A stretch of DNA of 64,000 nt from positions 124,001 through 188,000 of the forward strand of contig NZ_BDBD01000008.1 of the NCBI RefSeq assembly GCF_001612805.1, written 5' to 3'. The notes under the pieces are model-generated. The model was given only the letters and a program-made list of their open reading frames with translations. It was not told where the DNA came from and made no database searches. This DNA is from Nocardia coubleae NBRC 108252 (GTDB lineage Bacteria; Actinomycetota; Actinomycetes; Mycobacteriales; Mycobacteriaceae). How positions within the stretch are numbered: position 1 is the first letter of the stretch; every line of letters begins with the position of its first letter. The position numbers were made by a program, and so were the translations under genes. This document shows, one piece after another, positions 41,655-53,628 of this stretch.

Positions 41655-42404
41655 GTGCGGACAGTGTTCACGGTGATACTCGCGATGCTTGTCGGGTTCG
41701 GTGCGGTGGCGTGTGACCACGAGAAGGCGACCGAGACGGCACAGGATGTCGTGTGCGAGATGGTGGTGCCGGTCGTCGAGGTCATCGCGCTGAAACTGCG
41801 GGCCGGGGTGACGGTGACGGCGGCACTGGTGACGGCGGCGACCGGGATCGCGCTGAGCGCGGCCTGTGAGTACGTGATCGACCGGCTCGGTGCGGCGCCC
41901 GACGAGGAACACACCGTCGAGCTCGAAAGCGGAAAGGGCAGCGAGACAACGACCGTCACTGCCAAGACGTTCACCAGCGTCACCGAGGACTGGTGCAACA
42001 AGACCGGCGGCTGCACCGGCTTCGAGCGTTGCCCCACCTCGTATGTGTGCGTGTTCACCGGACACGACGGTGCGGGCAAGATGTCGCTGTTCAAGATCGG
42101 CTCCCCCGACCTGAGCGGCCAGCACATCGACGCCGCCGCCGTCTCGGTGTTCAACCGCACCGGCAAGACGGTCACCCTGTTCGACACCGCAGGACACGAA
42201 GGCGACAGCTACACCATCGCCGTGTCGACCAAGGGAAATCTGCCCGAGGAATGGCAGGGGCGAGCCCGGTCGCTGACGGTGGGACCGGTGCCGACCACTA
42301 CCACGAAGAAGACCACCACGACAACCGCACCTATCCCGACGAGCACGACCCGCAAGCCGACGACCACCACGTCGACGGTGACCACCGCCGCCCCACCCTC
42401 CTGA
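41655..42404 (+). CDS. Secreted, probably lipid-anchored, Thr-rich protein with I36/crystallin-like region
   Basis: 249 residues from GTG 41655. The signal 'VFTVILAMLVGFGAVAC' ends in a weak lipobox (AVAC, Cys20). A second hydrophobic stretch at ~45-70 is followed by a domain with 'CPTSYVCVFTGHDGAGKMSLF' and 'ISVFNRTGKTVTLFD' that resembles the peptidase-inhibitor I36/beta-gamma crystallin type. The last ~40 residues are Thr-rich with Pro and Lys (TTTTKKTTTTTAP type), likely a glycosylated wall-spanning tail. The domain call is tentative. Confidence 0.6.
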   Translation: MRTVFTVILAMLVGFGAVACDHEKATETAQDVVCEMVVPVVEVIALKLRAGVTVTAALVTAATGIALSAACEYVIDRLGAAPDEEHTVELESGKGSETTTVTAKTFTSVTEDWCNKTGGCTGFERCPTSYVCVFTGHDGAGKMSLFKIGSPDLSGQHIDAAAVSVFNRTGKTVTLFDTAGHEGDSYTIAVSTKGNLPEEWQGRARSLTVGPVPTTTTKKTTTTTAPIPTSTTRKPTTTTSTVTTAAPPS

Positions 42405-42473
42405 CCGAATGCATGTCCCTCACCTCCACAGGGAGCGCAGCCGACAATGCGGAGACCGAACCGAACTGAACCA

Positions 42474-43394
42474 CTATGTCAGTGCAGCCGCGGCGAGTTT
42501 TCCGATTTGTCCCTTTGCCAAATAGTTGAGGGCACTGTGGGGTTCGGCACCGTTGTCGACCAGGGTGACTCCCGGCGCGACGCCCCGGTCGGAGGTTCGG
42601 AACAGTGGGGCCAGGTCGAGGGTGGTTGCGATGATGTCGTCGCGGTCGGCGAGGTTGTCCCAGCTGGTCACGGTGGGTGGCACTCCAGGTGGGCTAGGCC
42701 GCAGGCGGGGATAGATGATCGAGTGCAGTCCGAGCGGTGAGCCCGCGGTGATGAGCGCGACCGGTTGGGTGGTGCGGTGCAGGGCTTCGTAGGTGACGAC
42801 CGAACCCAGGGAATGGGCGATGACAAGGCGGGTTTCGGGGCCGATGTGCTCGAGCACGCGCTGCTGGGCGAACTCGCGGACCTGGGGGTCGGTGAAGTAG
42901 CGGGTGACCTGGCCGAGGGCGCGGACCACGAAACGGGAGGCAAGGCTGTACCCGCCGGGGGCGAACCAGTTCAGCCGGGTCAGAGCGTTGATGGCTGGGC
43001 GGAGAGCGGCACCTGCACCCTGTGGTTGGGCGGTGGTGTCGGCGAGGATGGCCAGTTGGCGGTCCGCTTCGGCGCGGTCGGCTGGGTCGGCGGCCCGCTC
43101 GGCGGCGGCACGCAACCATGCTTCGGCGAGCCTTTCGGCCAGGTCGAGTTCGTTCGTGTCCAGTTCAACCGATGCCGGGCCGCCCTGTGCACCCGCTTCG
43201 AGGAAGGCGTTGCCGTAGAAGGCCATTCGGGCCTCGATCGAGCCGGGGCGCTGCTGACGCCACATTTCGTCCGCCAGTTCGGGGTACCCAGCGAGACGGA
43301 CCGCGCCGGCGAGGGCAGGCATCCAACGGCTTTCCAGGAGGTCCGCGGAGTACTGCTCCTGAGCGATACCGTGGACGAGAACAATTTCCGACAT
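42474..43394 (-). CDS. Alpha/beta serine hydrolase next to a STAND conflict gene
   Basis: 306 residues from ATG 43394, with 'gggga' upstream. 'VLVHGIAQEQ' start (oxyanion), nucleophile in 'VIAHSLGSVVTYE' and 'NGAEPHSALNYL' with a possible catalytic His near the end place it in the lipase/PGAP1-like hydrolases. It is divergent, with a 113-base gap, from a caspase-STAND-TPR gene. Such hydrolases are known accessory effectors in NTP-dependent conflict systems, which is the basis of my functional guess. Confidence 0.78.
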   Translation of the reverse strand: MSEIVLVHGIAQEQYSADLLESRWMPALAGAVRLAGYPELADEMWRQQRPGSIEARMAFYGNAFLEAGAQGGPASVELDTNELDLAERLAEAWLRAAAERAADPADRAEADRQLAILADTTAQPQGAGAALRPAINALTRLNWFAPGGYSLASRFVVRALGQVTRYFTDPQVREFAQQRVLEHIGPETRLVIAHSLGSVVTYEALHRTTQPVALITAGSPLGLHSIIYPRLRPSPPGVPPTVTSWDNLADRDDIIATTLDLAPLFRTSDRGVAPGVTLVDNGAEPHSALNYLAKGQIGKLAAAALT

Positions 43395-43495
43395 TGTCGG
43401 CTCCCCTCACTGGGTCAGCCGGATCCGTCCGGCGCCAACCCGATTCTGCCAGAGGCGCTTTCGTCGGAGAACCGGCAGATTTCGGTTCGTCGCGC

Positions 43496-43501
43496 TAGGT
43501 T
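43496..43501 (+). promoter_or_regulatory. TAGGTT -10 box of the caspase-STAND gene
   Basis: TAGGTT then 6 nt then ATG 43508, leaderless arrangement. Confidence 0.55.
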
Positions 43502-43507
43502 CAAAGA

Positions 43508-46456
43508 ATGGGTGGGCGCTTGGCGCTGGTGGTGGCGTCGCAATGCGAAGGCCTAGGGCGGATCGAGCACATCGACACGCTGGCCGGAGAGCTGTTGACG
43601 GAACTCCGTGAGCTTGGTGGGTGGATGCCGGTGACCGCGGACGGTGCACCGTTGGTCGATCCTGGGCATGTCGAACTGCGACACGCGGTGTCGAGCGCCT
43701 TCACCACCGCGAAGCGGCAGCAGGCGACGCTGCTGGTCAGCTTCATCGGCCACGGCCATTACGATCCCGAGGACCGCAAGTTCTTCCTGCTGGCGAAAGA
43801 CTCTTTGGATGAGAACACCACCGAGGTTCCCGACCGTGACAAAGCGCTCGACCTCGGCTCCCGGATCCAGACCGACCTCAAGCGCAACGAACAAGGCAGA
43901 CTCGACGGACTGGTGATGCTCGTGGACGCGTGCGCCTCGGGTCGGGCGATCAATGTCGCCGGGTCCGAATGGTTCACCGCGATCCCCCGCAACGCGGCGC
44001 GAATGGAGCTACTCACCGCCTCCGCCGACGACGCACCGGCCTTCAACGCCTGCTTCACCCGGACGATCATCAACACCCTACGTACCGGCGACCCGACCGG
44101 GCCCAGCCAGATCTTCGTCGAAACGTTGCGTACTCCCATTGCGCGAGGCTGCACCAACCAGGATCCAGGGCATCTGAGTCTCACCATGTCGGGTGCCGCA
44201 CAAGCATTGCGCGGTGGTGACCCCGGGCTGTGGCTCGTTCCCAACCGGGCGCGGTCCGATTGCCTGACCGGGCGACCGTCCGCTGGTCTGGTCGACCAGC
44301 TGACCAGAGACCTGCTGTGGACACGCGACGTCGCGCGCACCATCAGAAAGCTCGTCACTCACGAGCCGCCGCGCCTGCGGTTGCTGATCGGACCCGCCGG
44401 TTCCGGGAAATCAGCAATCATGGGAATGCTGGTTCGCGCCACCCGGCCGGAACTCATTCCGCCGAAATACATTCACGCAGCGGTATTCCTCGATGCGACC
44501 AGTAGCCCGTTGACCGTGGCCGAAGAATTGGCCACGCAGCTCGGCCACACGCTGCCAGGATTCGCTGCGGCAGCCGCCAGGACGGCCAACTCGCTCACCG
44601 AGGAACAGCAGCGCACGCTCGGCGCCCTCGACCGCCTGGTCGTTCTGCCCTTCGCCAAGGTGGCCTCGGATGACCCGGTCCATATCGTCATCGACGGACT
44701 CGATCAACCCGATCCTGGTAACAGAGAGGCGTTGGTTGCAGCAATCGGTGCGGTCACTACCGATGAATCGGTCAGCGACCTGTGTGTAATCGCCGGTATC
44801 CGCCAGGGAACCAGAGTTGATGAAGACCCGCGCCTGGCGCACGGTTTCGAGATCTTCCTTGAATTGCCCACGGCCAGAACAGTTGTCGAGGCGACCTTCA
44901 CCTTCGCAGGTGGGCTCCTACCCGACGACAACGGTCTCGACGACCTTGTCCCCGAGGACACAACTGTCGGTGGCGGATGGTTGATCTCGCGCCTGTTCAC
45001 TGAGGTCTCCCAGCTCCCCGACAACTGGACGGACACAGGCGATTCGACCCTGAACGCCGCGATCGCCCAACGCATCACCGACGCCTCCGCCTCCGCGTCC
45101 GCGTCCGAAGAAGATCAAACCCCCACATATGCAACTCATATCGATCGAATCCTGGCAATCCTCGCCGCTGCCGGTGTCGGCCCGGTTCTCCCACTTGACC
45201 TGGCCGGCCAAGCCCTCAACAACCTCGGCACCCCCCTATCGCCAGCCGAACTGCGCGACCTGCTTGCATCCCTTGGCGTCCTCGTTGCTCGCTCGGCCGC
45301 AAGCACTGCCGACGAACGAATCGGACTGGCCCACTTGGCTTTCGCCGAACCCATCGAGCGTCATCTAGAAATCGACATGCGCACTGCCCACCGAGCAATC
45401 GCCGACACTCTAGGCACCAAAGATCCCCAGCAGTCGACCCTCGACTACCGCGCCAGATCCGGCGCGCGCCATCTAGCCCGAGCCGGTCGAGCCCACGAAG
45501 CGCTAGTACTGGTCTATTCCTTGCAAGGCAATCGCGCAGCTGACAACCTCGCGCTCTGGACGGCGCTGCTGCCGGAAATTGATCCGGCTGATCACCGCGA
45601 AGTCGTTGTCACTCGCAATAACATCGCCCAGACGCTCGGGCAAACCGGCGACACTGACGCTGCGCTGAAAGCCTTCCGTAGCCTCCTCGCTGACGAGGAA
45701 CGCACCTTCGGGACCGACCACCGGAGTACCCTCATCATTCGCAACAACATCGCTGGCTTTCTCGGTGAAACCGGCAACCCCAACGCAGCGCTCGTGGCCT
45801 TCCGGCAACTACTCTCCGACCAGGAGCGCATCCTCGGACCAGACCACCCTGATGCTCTGCGCACCCGGCATAACATCGCCGCCTGGCTCGGCGAAACCGG
45901 CAACCCCAACGCAGCGCTCACCGCATATCATCAACTGCTCCCGGACCACGAACGCATCCTCGGACCACTTCACCCCACCACGCTGCATACACAGCAAAAC
46001 ATCGCTGCCTGGCTCGGCAGATCCGGCGACCCATCGGCAGCACTTGCCGCTCTCCTACAACTCCTGCCAGACCTCGAACGCGTCCTCGGGCCAGATCACC
46101 CCGCCACACTGATCGCTCGTGGCAACATCGCCAGCTGGCTTGGCGAAACCGGCGAAGTCTCGCAAGCGCTCACCACATACCGGCAACTACTCCCCGACCT
46201 CAAACGCACCCTGGGACTAGACCACCCCGACACCCTGGATACCCGCGACAGGATCGCCTTCTGGCTAGGCAGATCCGGCGCCCCAGAGGCACAGCTCGCC
46301 GTCCTCCGGCAACTACTCCTCGACCGCGAACGTATCCTCGGATCCGGCCACCCCGAGACCCAGAACACGCGCAAGAGCATCGCCTATCTCGAAACCCTGA
46401 TGACTAGGGGAAAAGATCTCTATACCGACACTCAGCCATTGACGAAGCGCGAATAG
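43508..46456 (+). CDS. Caspase-STAND NTPase-TPR protein (probable conflict-system sensor/effector)
   Basis: 982 residues. N-terminal caspase-like domain (1-250) with catalytic His82 in 'SFIGHGHYD' and Cys142 in 'VDACASG'. Central STAND NTPase with Walker A 'GPAGSGKS' (295-302) and Walker B 'VHIVIDGLDQ' (391-400). C-terminal ~300 residues are 42-residue TPR units ('ERILGPDHP' type). This domain order (death-fold protease effector, nucleotide switch, repeat sensor) matches the NTP-dependent conflict systems proposed in bacteria. Ligand and target are unknown. Leaderless ATG 43508. Confidence 0.88.
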   Translation: MGGRLALVVASQCEGLGRIEHIDTLAGELLTELRELGGWMPVTADGAPLVDPGHVELRHAVSSAFTTAKRQQATLLVSFIGHGHYDPEDRKFFLLAKDSLDENTTEVPDRDKALDLGSRIQTDLKRNEQGRLDGLVMLVDACASGRAINVAGSEWFTAIPRNAARMELLTASADDAPAFNACFTRTIINTLRTGDPTGPSQIFVETLRTPIARGCTNQDPGHLSLTMSGAAQALRGGDPGLWLVPNRARSDCLTGRPSAGLVDQLTRDLLWTRDVARTIRKLVTHEPPRLRLLIGPAGSGKSAIMGMLVRATRPELIPPKYIHAAVFLDATSSPLTVAEELATQLGHTLPGFAAAAARTANSLTEEQQRTLGALDRLVVLPFAKVASDDPVHIVIDGLDQPDPGNREALVAAIGAVTTDESVSDLCVIAGIRQGTRVDEDPRLAHGFEIFLELPTARTVVEATFTFAGGLLPDDNGLDDLVPEDTTVGGGWLISRLFTEVSQLPDNWTDTGDSTLNAAIAQRITDASASASASEEDQTPTYATHIDRILAILAAAGVGPVLPLDLAGQALNNLGTPLSPAELRDLLASLGVLVARSAASTADERIGLAHLAFAEPIERHLEIDMRTAHRAIADTLGTKDPQQSTLDYRARSGARHLARAGRAHEALVLVYSLQGNRAADNLALWTALLPEIDPADHREVVVTRNNIAQTLGQTGDTDAALKAFRSLLADEERTFGTDHRSTLIIRNNIAGFLGETGNPNAALVAFRQLLSDQERILGPDHPDALRTRHNIAAWLGETGNPNAALTAYHQLLPDHERILGPLHPTTLHTQQNIAAWLGRSGDPSAALAALLQLLPDLERVLGPDHPATLIARGNIASWLGETGEVSQALTTYRQLLPDLKRTLGLDHPDTLDTRDRIAFWLGRSGAPEAQLAVLRQLLLDRERILGSGHPETQNTRKSIAYLETLMTRGKDLYTDTQPLTKRE
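45611..46395 (+). repeat. Six tandem 126-bp TPR-coding units
   Basis: The 3' part of the gene is a run of about six 42-codon units sharing the codons for RNNIAxxLGxTG and LLxDxERxLGPDHP; the first two start points (45617 and 45743) are 126 bases apart. Adjacent units are similar enough to recombine. Confidence 0.8.
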
Positions 46457-46556
46457 GCCGCTGATGACCCCATCGCCTGGGCTCGAGTTGCTTGCCACGC
46501 GACTGCTTGAACCGGCGGTAGTCTCGTATGCGCCTGCGACGAGGAGGAGTTGACCA

Positions 46557-47168
46557 GTGACCGCAGTGTATCCAGACGAACCGCAGCGGATTACGGCCGA
46601 AGAGTTTCTCGGGGCCGAGCCGGATGCGCTGAGTAGCACATTCGGTGATTTCGAGATCGTCGACGGGCTCGTTGTTCGGGCGATGGCGCAGAGTGAGGCG
46701 CATAGCAGGGTGGTGCGTAGGCTGGCCGCTGCTCTCGAAGGTGCGCGTGACCCGGCTGGTCCCTGTCTTCGGGTTGCCTCCGATGTCGCCGTGCGGTTCG
46801 CTGATGCCGAGGACGGAGCAGCGGATCGTCGCCTCAATGTGCGGTACCCAGATATCTTCGTACGCGATTGCGAACCATACGACGTCAATTCAGTGCGTAG
46901 TCATATCGCCTTGGTTGTCGAAGTCGCCTCGCGCGCGACGGTAGACAGCGACACCGGCATCAAGCGACAGATGTATGCCCGGGCGGGGATTCCGGTCTAC
47001 TTGATCGTGCATTTCGACAAGAGCTGGGAGGCCATCGACCGGATCGAGGAGTACAGACTCGATTGGTCGGGGATGCGGTACATGCCGCATCGGGTTCACC
47101 GCACCGCGTTGGTTCTCGACAATCCGGTGACGTTGGCAATCACCTTCGACGCGTTGGATCGTCCGTAG
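46557..47168 (+). CDS. Uma2-family (DUF820) restriction-endonuclease-like protein
   Basis: 203 residues from GTG 46557, which has 'gaggaggag' seven bases upstream. The Uma2 layout is present: 'FEIVDGLVVR' and 'AHSRVVRRLAAALE' at the start, then 'RYPDIFVRD', 'LVVEVASRATVDSDTGIKRQMYARAGIPVYLIV' with the PD-(D/E)xK-like acids. These nucleases are common in actinomycetes. It lies 100 bases after the caspase-STAND gene on the same strand and could be part of the same system, but it can also occur alone. Confidence 0.82.
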   Translation: MTAVYPDEPQRITAEEFLGAEPDALSSTFGDFEIVDGLVVRAMAQSEAHSRVVRRLAAALEGARDPAGPCLRVASDVAVRFADAEDGAADRRLNVRYPDIFVRDCEPYDVNSVRSHIALVVEVASRATVDSDTGIKRQMYARAGIPVYLIVHFDKSWEAIDRIEEYRLDWSGMRYMPHRVHRTALVLDNPVTLAITFDALDRP

Positions 47169-47173
47169 GAATA

Positions 47174-47214
47174 CAACGAAGGCCCCCGCGGAAACCGTGG
47201 GGGCCTTCGTTGTT
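47174..47214. terminator. Bidirectional terminator between the Uma2 gene and secA
   Basis: acaacgaaggcccccgcgg and ccgtgggggccttcgttgt (47174-47214) form a 19-pair stem with one wobble around an aaa loop, ending in a U-containing tail on both strands. Confidence 0.9.
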
Positions 47215-47221
47215 CAAGAGG

Positions 47222-50023
<2,802 letters not shown>

Positions 50024-50213
50024 GGGTCTCGTCAGTCCTCTGGTCGGAGTCGGGTTCGGGCTAGTGAGCCACAGTGTTGTGGCAATGGTAGTCCGCAGAC
50101 CACCGTACCCGGCCGCACGTACCGATGCCCGGTGTACCGGGTGCTCACATCCGCCCAGGTCACGGCATTCGGTGAGGCGCCTTGCCCGGCATCACGATTC
50201 ACCTACTGTGCCG

Positions 50214-50219
50214 TAGGAT
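50214..50219 (+). promoter_or_regulatory. TAGGAT -10 box of the wax ester synthase-like gene
   Basis: TAGGAT at 50214-50219; the start codon GTG 50286 has 'ggaagga' at 50269-50275. The transcript would have a leader of about 60 nt. Confidence 0.5.
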
Positions 50220-50285
50220 GTAGCCGGTGCCCGATCTGCGCCGGGAAGGCGCGCGAAGCGTGCAACGGAAGGAGCATCGGAGCGC

Positions 50286-51695
50286 GTGATCACGAGATTG
50301 ACGCCGCAGGACGCGGCGTTCTACCGGCTCGAGTCGAGCAGTAATCCGATTCATATCGGCTCTCTCGCGATCCTCCAGAACTCCTCCGGCGACGGCTCCG
50401 GCCAGGTCCTCGACTACGAACAGCTCATCGAGCTGGTCGAATCCCGGCTGCCGCTGGTTCCCCGCTATCGCCGCAAAGTCCGCGAGATCCCGCTCGCGCT
50501 CGGCCGTCCGGTGTGGGTGGAGGACAGCCGCTTCGACATCAGCTATCACATCCGCCGCTCCGCGCTGCCCGCCCCCGGCACCGACGAACAGCTCTACGAC
50601 CTGGTCGCCCGGCTCGCCTCCCGGCCGCTGGACCAGGGCAGGCCGCTGTGGGAGATGTACCTCATCGAAGGGCTGTCCGACGGGCGAAGCGCGGTGTTCA
50701 CCAAATCGCATTCGGCGCTCGTCGACGGTGACACCGCGCTCGAGATCGGGCACGTGATCCTCGACAACAGCCCCCTGCCACGCGAACTGGCCGACGACGC
50801 CTGGCGCGCACCACGCGAACCGACCGATGTGGAACTACTCGCAGGCGCGCTGTCGCAACTGGCCGCGCAACCACGCGAGGCCTACTCGGCGGTGCGCGAC
50901 GCGGGCTCGAGCGCGTTCGGGGTGGTACGCGGCGCCCGGATGGCGGTGCACGCCGCGGCCAATGCCGTCCGCGCGGCCACCTCGGGCGCACCCGACAGCC
51001 CGCTCAACGCGCGCACCTCGCGCAGCCGCCGCTTCGATGTGGTGCGCACAGACCTCGAGGACTACCGCAAGATCCGCAGACATTTCGACTGCTCGATCAA
51101 CGACACCGTGCTCGCGGTCGTCACCGGCGCCCTGCGCAATTGGCTGCTCTCGCGCAACGAGGCACTCGTCGAATCGACGAATCTGCGTGCGGTGGTGCCG
51201 ATGTCGGTGTACGTCGACGGCGACAACCAGCTGACACCGGCCAGCGAGGTGTCCTCGTTCCTCATCGATCTGCCGGTGGGCGAACCGAATCCGACGATGC
51301 GGCTCTCGCACATCTCGCACGCCACCGAGGCCGCGGGCAGGCAGCGTCGCGGTGTGCGGGCTCGTACCCTCGTGCACCTGGCCGGTTTCGCACCGGCCAG
51401 CCTGCACGCGATGAGTGTGCGAGCGGCCAGTACCTTCGCCGACAACACCTTCAACCTGGTGATCACCAACGCACCGGGGCCCCAGACCGCGATGTACATC
51501 GGCGGTGCGCGCATGCTGGAGATGTATCCGGTGTCGCCGCTGCTGCGCAATCAGACCCTGAGCTTCGGGCTCACCTCGTACGACGGTCAGGTTTTCTACG
51601 GACTCAACGCCGACCGCGACGCCATGGCCGATCTCGACGTCCTCGCGGCGTCGGTGCACGAATCGATGGAGGAGTTGCTCGGTGCCTGTCTCTGA
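50286..51695 (+). CDS. Wax ester synthase/DGAT-like protein (Rv3234c-Rv3233c family)
   Basis: 469 residues. WS/DGAT N-terminus 'RLTPQDAAFYRLESSSNPIHI' and the active-site region; the canonical HHxxxDG is 'HSALVDG' (His142, Ser143, Asp147). The second, catalytic His is replaced by Ser, so classical acyltransferase activity is doubtful. In M. tuberculosis the equivalent region is split as Rv3234c (tgs3) and Rv3233c; here it is one gene. May act on triacylglycerol through another partner or be inactive. Confidence 0.85.
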   Translation: MITRLTPQDAAFYRLESSSNPIHIGSLAILQNSSGDGSGQVLDYEQLIELVESRLPLVPRYRRKVREIPLALGRPVWVEDSRFDISYHIRRSALPAPGTDEQLYDLVARLASRPLDQGRPLWEMYLIEGLSDGRSAVFTKSHSALVDGDTALEIGHVILDNSPLPRELADDAWRAPREPTDVELLAGALSQLAAQPREAYSAVRDAGSSAFGVVRGARMAVHAAANAVRAATSGAPDSPLNARTSRSRRFDVVRTDLEDYRKIRRHFDCSINDTVLAVVTGALRNWLLSRNEALVESTNLRAVVPMSVYVDGDNQLTPASEVSSFLIDLPVGEPNPTMRLSHISHATEAAGRQRRGVRARTLVHLAGFAPASLHAMSVRAASTFADNTFNLVITNAPGPQTAMYIGGARMLEMYPVSPLLRNQTLSFGLTSYDGQVFYGLNADRDAMADLDVLAASVHESMEELLGACL

Positions 51696-51705
51696 GAACG
51701 CCAAG

Positions 51706-52257
51706 ATGCGCGTCTACATCCCGGCGACGATCCCGATGCTGCGGCAACTGGTCGACGAGCGCGAACTGTTCCCGCTCGGCGCGACCGCGTTCGCGGTGAC
51801 GCCCGCGCTGCGCGAGGCCTACGCCGCGGGCGACGACGACGAACTCGCCGAGGTGGCGATGTCGGAGGCCGCGCGCGCCTCGCTGCGGCTGATCGCCGCC
51901 GAACGCGACGGTCTCGACGACGCCGACGACGACACCACCGCCCCGGACGAGGTCGCCACCCCGGGCAGCCCGACCTACCGGCGCTGCGTGATCGCCGCCG
52001 ACGTCACCGGCGCGAAACTGCGCCCCGACCTCGACGACGCGGTGGTGAAACTGGCCGGGCCGATCGCCTACGACCAGGTGGCCTCGGTGCACGTCGACCT
52101 GGCCGAAGCCGAACCCCAGGTGGCCAAGGCCGTCGACGTGATCGATGTCGCCGACATGGGCGACCCCGACGCCGAGTTCGTCCTCGGCGACGCCGAAGAC
52201 CACCAGCTGGCCTGGTACGCCACCCAGGAACTGCCGTTCCTCCTGGATCTGCTCTAG
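51706..52257 (+). CDS. Conserved protein of the Rv3231c family (DUF6912-like)
   Basis: 183 residues from ATG 51706, which follows 'gaga' at 51694; a GTG at 51682 would overlap the previous gene. The family is conserved next to the desaturase locus in this order; '[21 protein letters not shown]' and '[19 protein letters not shown]' are visible. An acidic Asp-rich middle may be flexible. No fold I can name; function unknown. Ends just before the ferredoxin-reductase gene's promoter. Confidence 0.7.
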   Translation: MRVYIPATIPMLRQLVDERELFPLGATAFAVTPALREAYAAGDDDELAEVAMSEAARASLRLIAAERDGLDDADDDTTAPDEVATPGSPTYRRCVIAADVTGAKLRPDLDDAVVKLAGPIAYDQVASVHVDLAEAEPQVAKAVDVIDVADMGDPDAEFVLGDAEDHQLAWYATQELPFLLDLL

Positions 52258-52276
52258 AACCTACGATGCCGTAACC
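52258..52276 (+). promoter_or_regulatory. Shared desaturase-locus motif and promoter, reductase gene
   Basis: aacctacgatgccgtaacc at 52258-52276 contains TACGAT (-10-like) and, read on the other strand, the inverted TACG-N4-CGTA pair. Almost the same 19 bases occur at 55021-55039 before the second desaturase. Confidence 0.6.
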
Positions 52277-52336
52277 TTGCTGCGAGTGAGCCACCGCGGG
52301 TGGCTGGGATGCGCGACAGGGAGTAACGGCGAAGCA

Positions 52337-53467
52337 ATGGTCCTGAACAAGTTCCGGGAATGGCTCGAGGCACCGGCGGCGCAGGTCGCCGATCGCGGCG
52401 GCAAGCTGAACGTGCTACGCGGCGCGGTCGCCCGGGTGACCACACCCCTGCTGCCCGACGACTACCTGCACCTGGCCAATCCGCTGTGGTCGGCGCGGGA
52501 ACTGCGTGGGCGCATCGTCGACGTGCGCAAGGAGACCGCCGACTCGGCGACGCTGGTCATCAAGCCGGGCTGGGGTTTCGACTTCAAGTATCAGCCGGGT
52601 CAGTACATCGGCATCGGCATCCTCATCGACGGCCGCTGGAACTGGCGTTCCTACTCGCTGACCTGCCCGCCGGACTGGACCGGCGAGGGCGGCAAGCGGC
52701 TCATCTCCATCGCCGTGAAGGCCATGCCCGAGGGCAAACTGTCCAGCCACCTCGTCAACGGGGTCGCCGCGGGCACCATCGTCCGGCTCGCCGCACCGCA
52801 GGGCGGGTTCGTGCTGCCCCAGCCGGTCCCCGAGAAGGTGCTCTTCCTCACCGCGGGCAGCGGCATCACCCCGGTGATGTCGATGCTGCGCACCATGGAC
52901 CGCCGCGACGGTGTGCACGACGTGGTGCACGTGCACTCGGCGCCGACCGACGCCGACGTGATGTTCGGCGCCGAACTGCGCGCCCTGCACGACAAGCACC
53001 CGAGCTTCGTCTCGCACCTGCAGCTCACCGACGAACAGGGCCTGTTCGCGCTGTCGAGCCTCGACGAGCTCTACCCCGACTGGCGCGAGCGCGAGACGTG
53101 GGCGTGCGGTCCCGCGCCCATGCTCGACGCCATCGAAGCGCACTGGAAGGCCGCGGGCATCCCGGAGAAGCTGCACGTCGAGCGTTTCGAGGTGGAACGG
53201 TCCGCGGTCGGCGAGGGCGGCACGGTGACCTTCGGCACCACCGGCCGCACCCTGACCGTCGACGGCGCGACGAGCCTGCTCGAGGCGGGCGAGTCGGTTG
53301 GCGTGCAGCTGCCGTTCGGCTGCCGGATGGGAATCTGCCAGACCTGCGTGGTCACACTGTCGGCCGGGCACGCCCGCGACCTGCGCAACGGTGACGAACG
53401 CCAGCCGGGCGACAAGGTTCAGACCTGTATCTCCGCCGCGGCGGGTGACTGCACACTCGACATCTGA
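52337..53467 (+). CDS. Ferredoxin-reductase-type electron-transfer protein for the desaturase (Rv3230c homologue)
   Basis: 376 residues from ATG 52337. FAD-binding '[13 protein letters not shown]' and NAD-binding '[15 protein letters not shown]' domains, then a C-terminal 2Fe-2S ferredoxin domain with '[12 protein letters not shown]' and 'VQTC' cysteines. In M. tuberculosis Rv3230c donates electrons to the desaturase DesA3; two desaturase genes follow here on the same strand. Confidence 0.9.
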   Translation: MVLNKFREWLEAPAAQVADRGGKLNVLRGAVARVTTPLLPDDYLHLANPLWSARELRGRIVDVRKETADSATLVIKPGWGFDFKYQPGQYIGIGILIDGRWNWRSYSLTCPPDWTGEGGKRLISIAVKAMPEGKLSSHLVNGVAAGTIVRLAAPQGGFVLPQPVPEKVLFLTAGSGITPVMSMLRTMDRRDGVHDVVHVHSAPTDADVMFGAELRALHDKHPSFVSHLQLTDEQGLFALSSLDELYPDWRERETWACGPAPMLDAIEAHWKAAGIPEKLHVERFEVERSAVGEGGTVTFGTTGRTLTVDGATSLLEAGESVGVQLPFGCRMGICQTCVVTLSAGHARDLRNGDERQPGDKVQTCISAAAGDCTLDI

Positions 53468-53484
53468 TCCCACCGTCACGCTTC

Positions 53485-53499
53485 GGTTACGGGTATCCT
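53485..53499 (+). promoter_or_regulatory. GGTTACG motif and -10 box of the first desaturase
   Basis: ggttacg at 53485-53491 matches the half site seen at the other two desaturase-locus promoters; TATCCT at 53494-53499 is a -10 candidate. Confidence 0.5.
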
Positions 53500-53510
53500 C
53501 GAATCATGCG

Positions 53511-53530
53511 CCGGTCATATGACTGACCGG
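53511..53530 (+). promoter_or_regulatory. Perfect inverted repeat in the desaturase leader
   Basis: ccggtca-tatgac-tgaccgg: 7-bp arms, 6-bp spacer, about 10 bases after the likely transcript start. Size and position suit a repressor operator. Confidence 0.7.
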
Positions 53531-53548
53531 CAGCGGCTGGTCTCGGCA

Positions 53549-53566
53549 GTGACGCCGTAGCGTCAC
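53549..53566 (+). promoter_or_regulatory. Second perfect inverted repeat in the desaturase leader
   Basis: gtgacg-ccgtag-cgtcac: 6-bp arms, 6-bp spacer, 18 bases downstream of the first. A TetR-type or similar dimer could bind, or it may fold in the RNA. Confidence 0.65.
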
Positions 53567-53628
53567 CGCCGGGCCCCTCGTGTGTGGACCGAGCGTGCAG
53601 GCCGTCAACCGAACAAGAGAGGACCCCG

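Noticed and set aside
45611..46395. Regular 126-bp repeats considered as a CRISPR-like or minisatellite array
   Set aside because: The repeats stay in frame, encode TPR units, and have no unique spacers.
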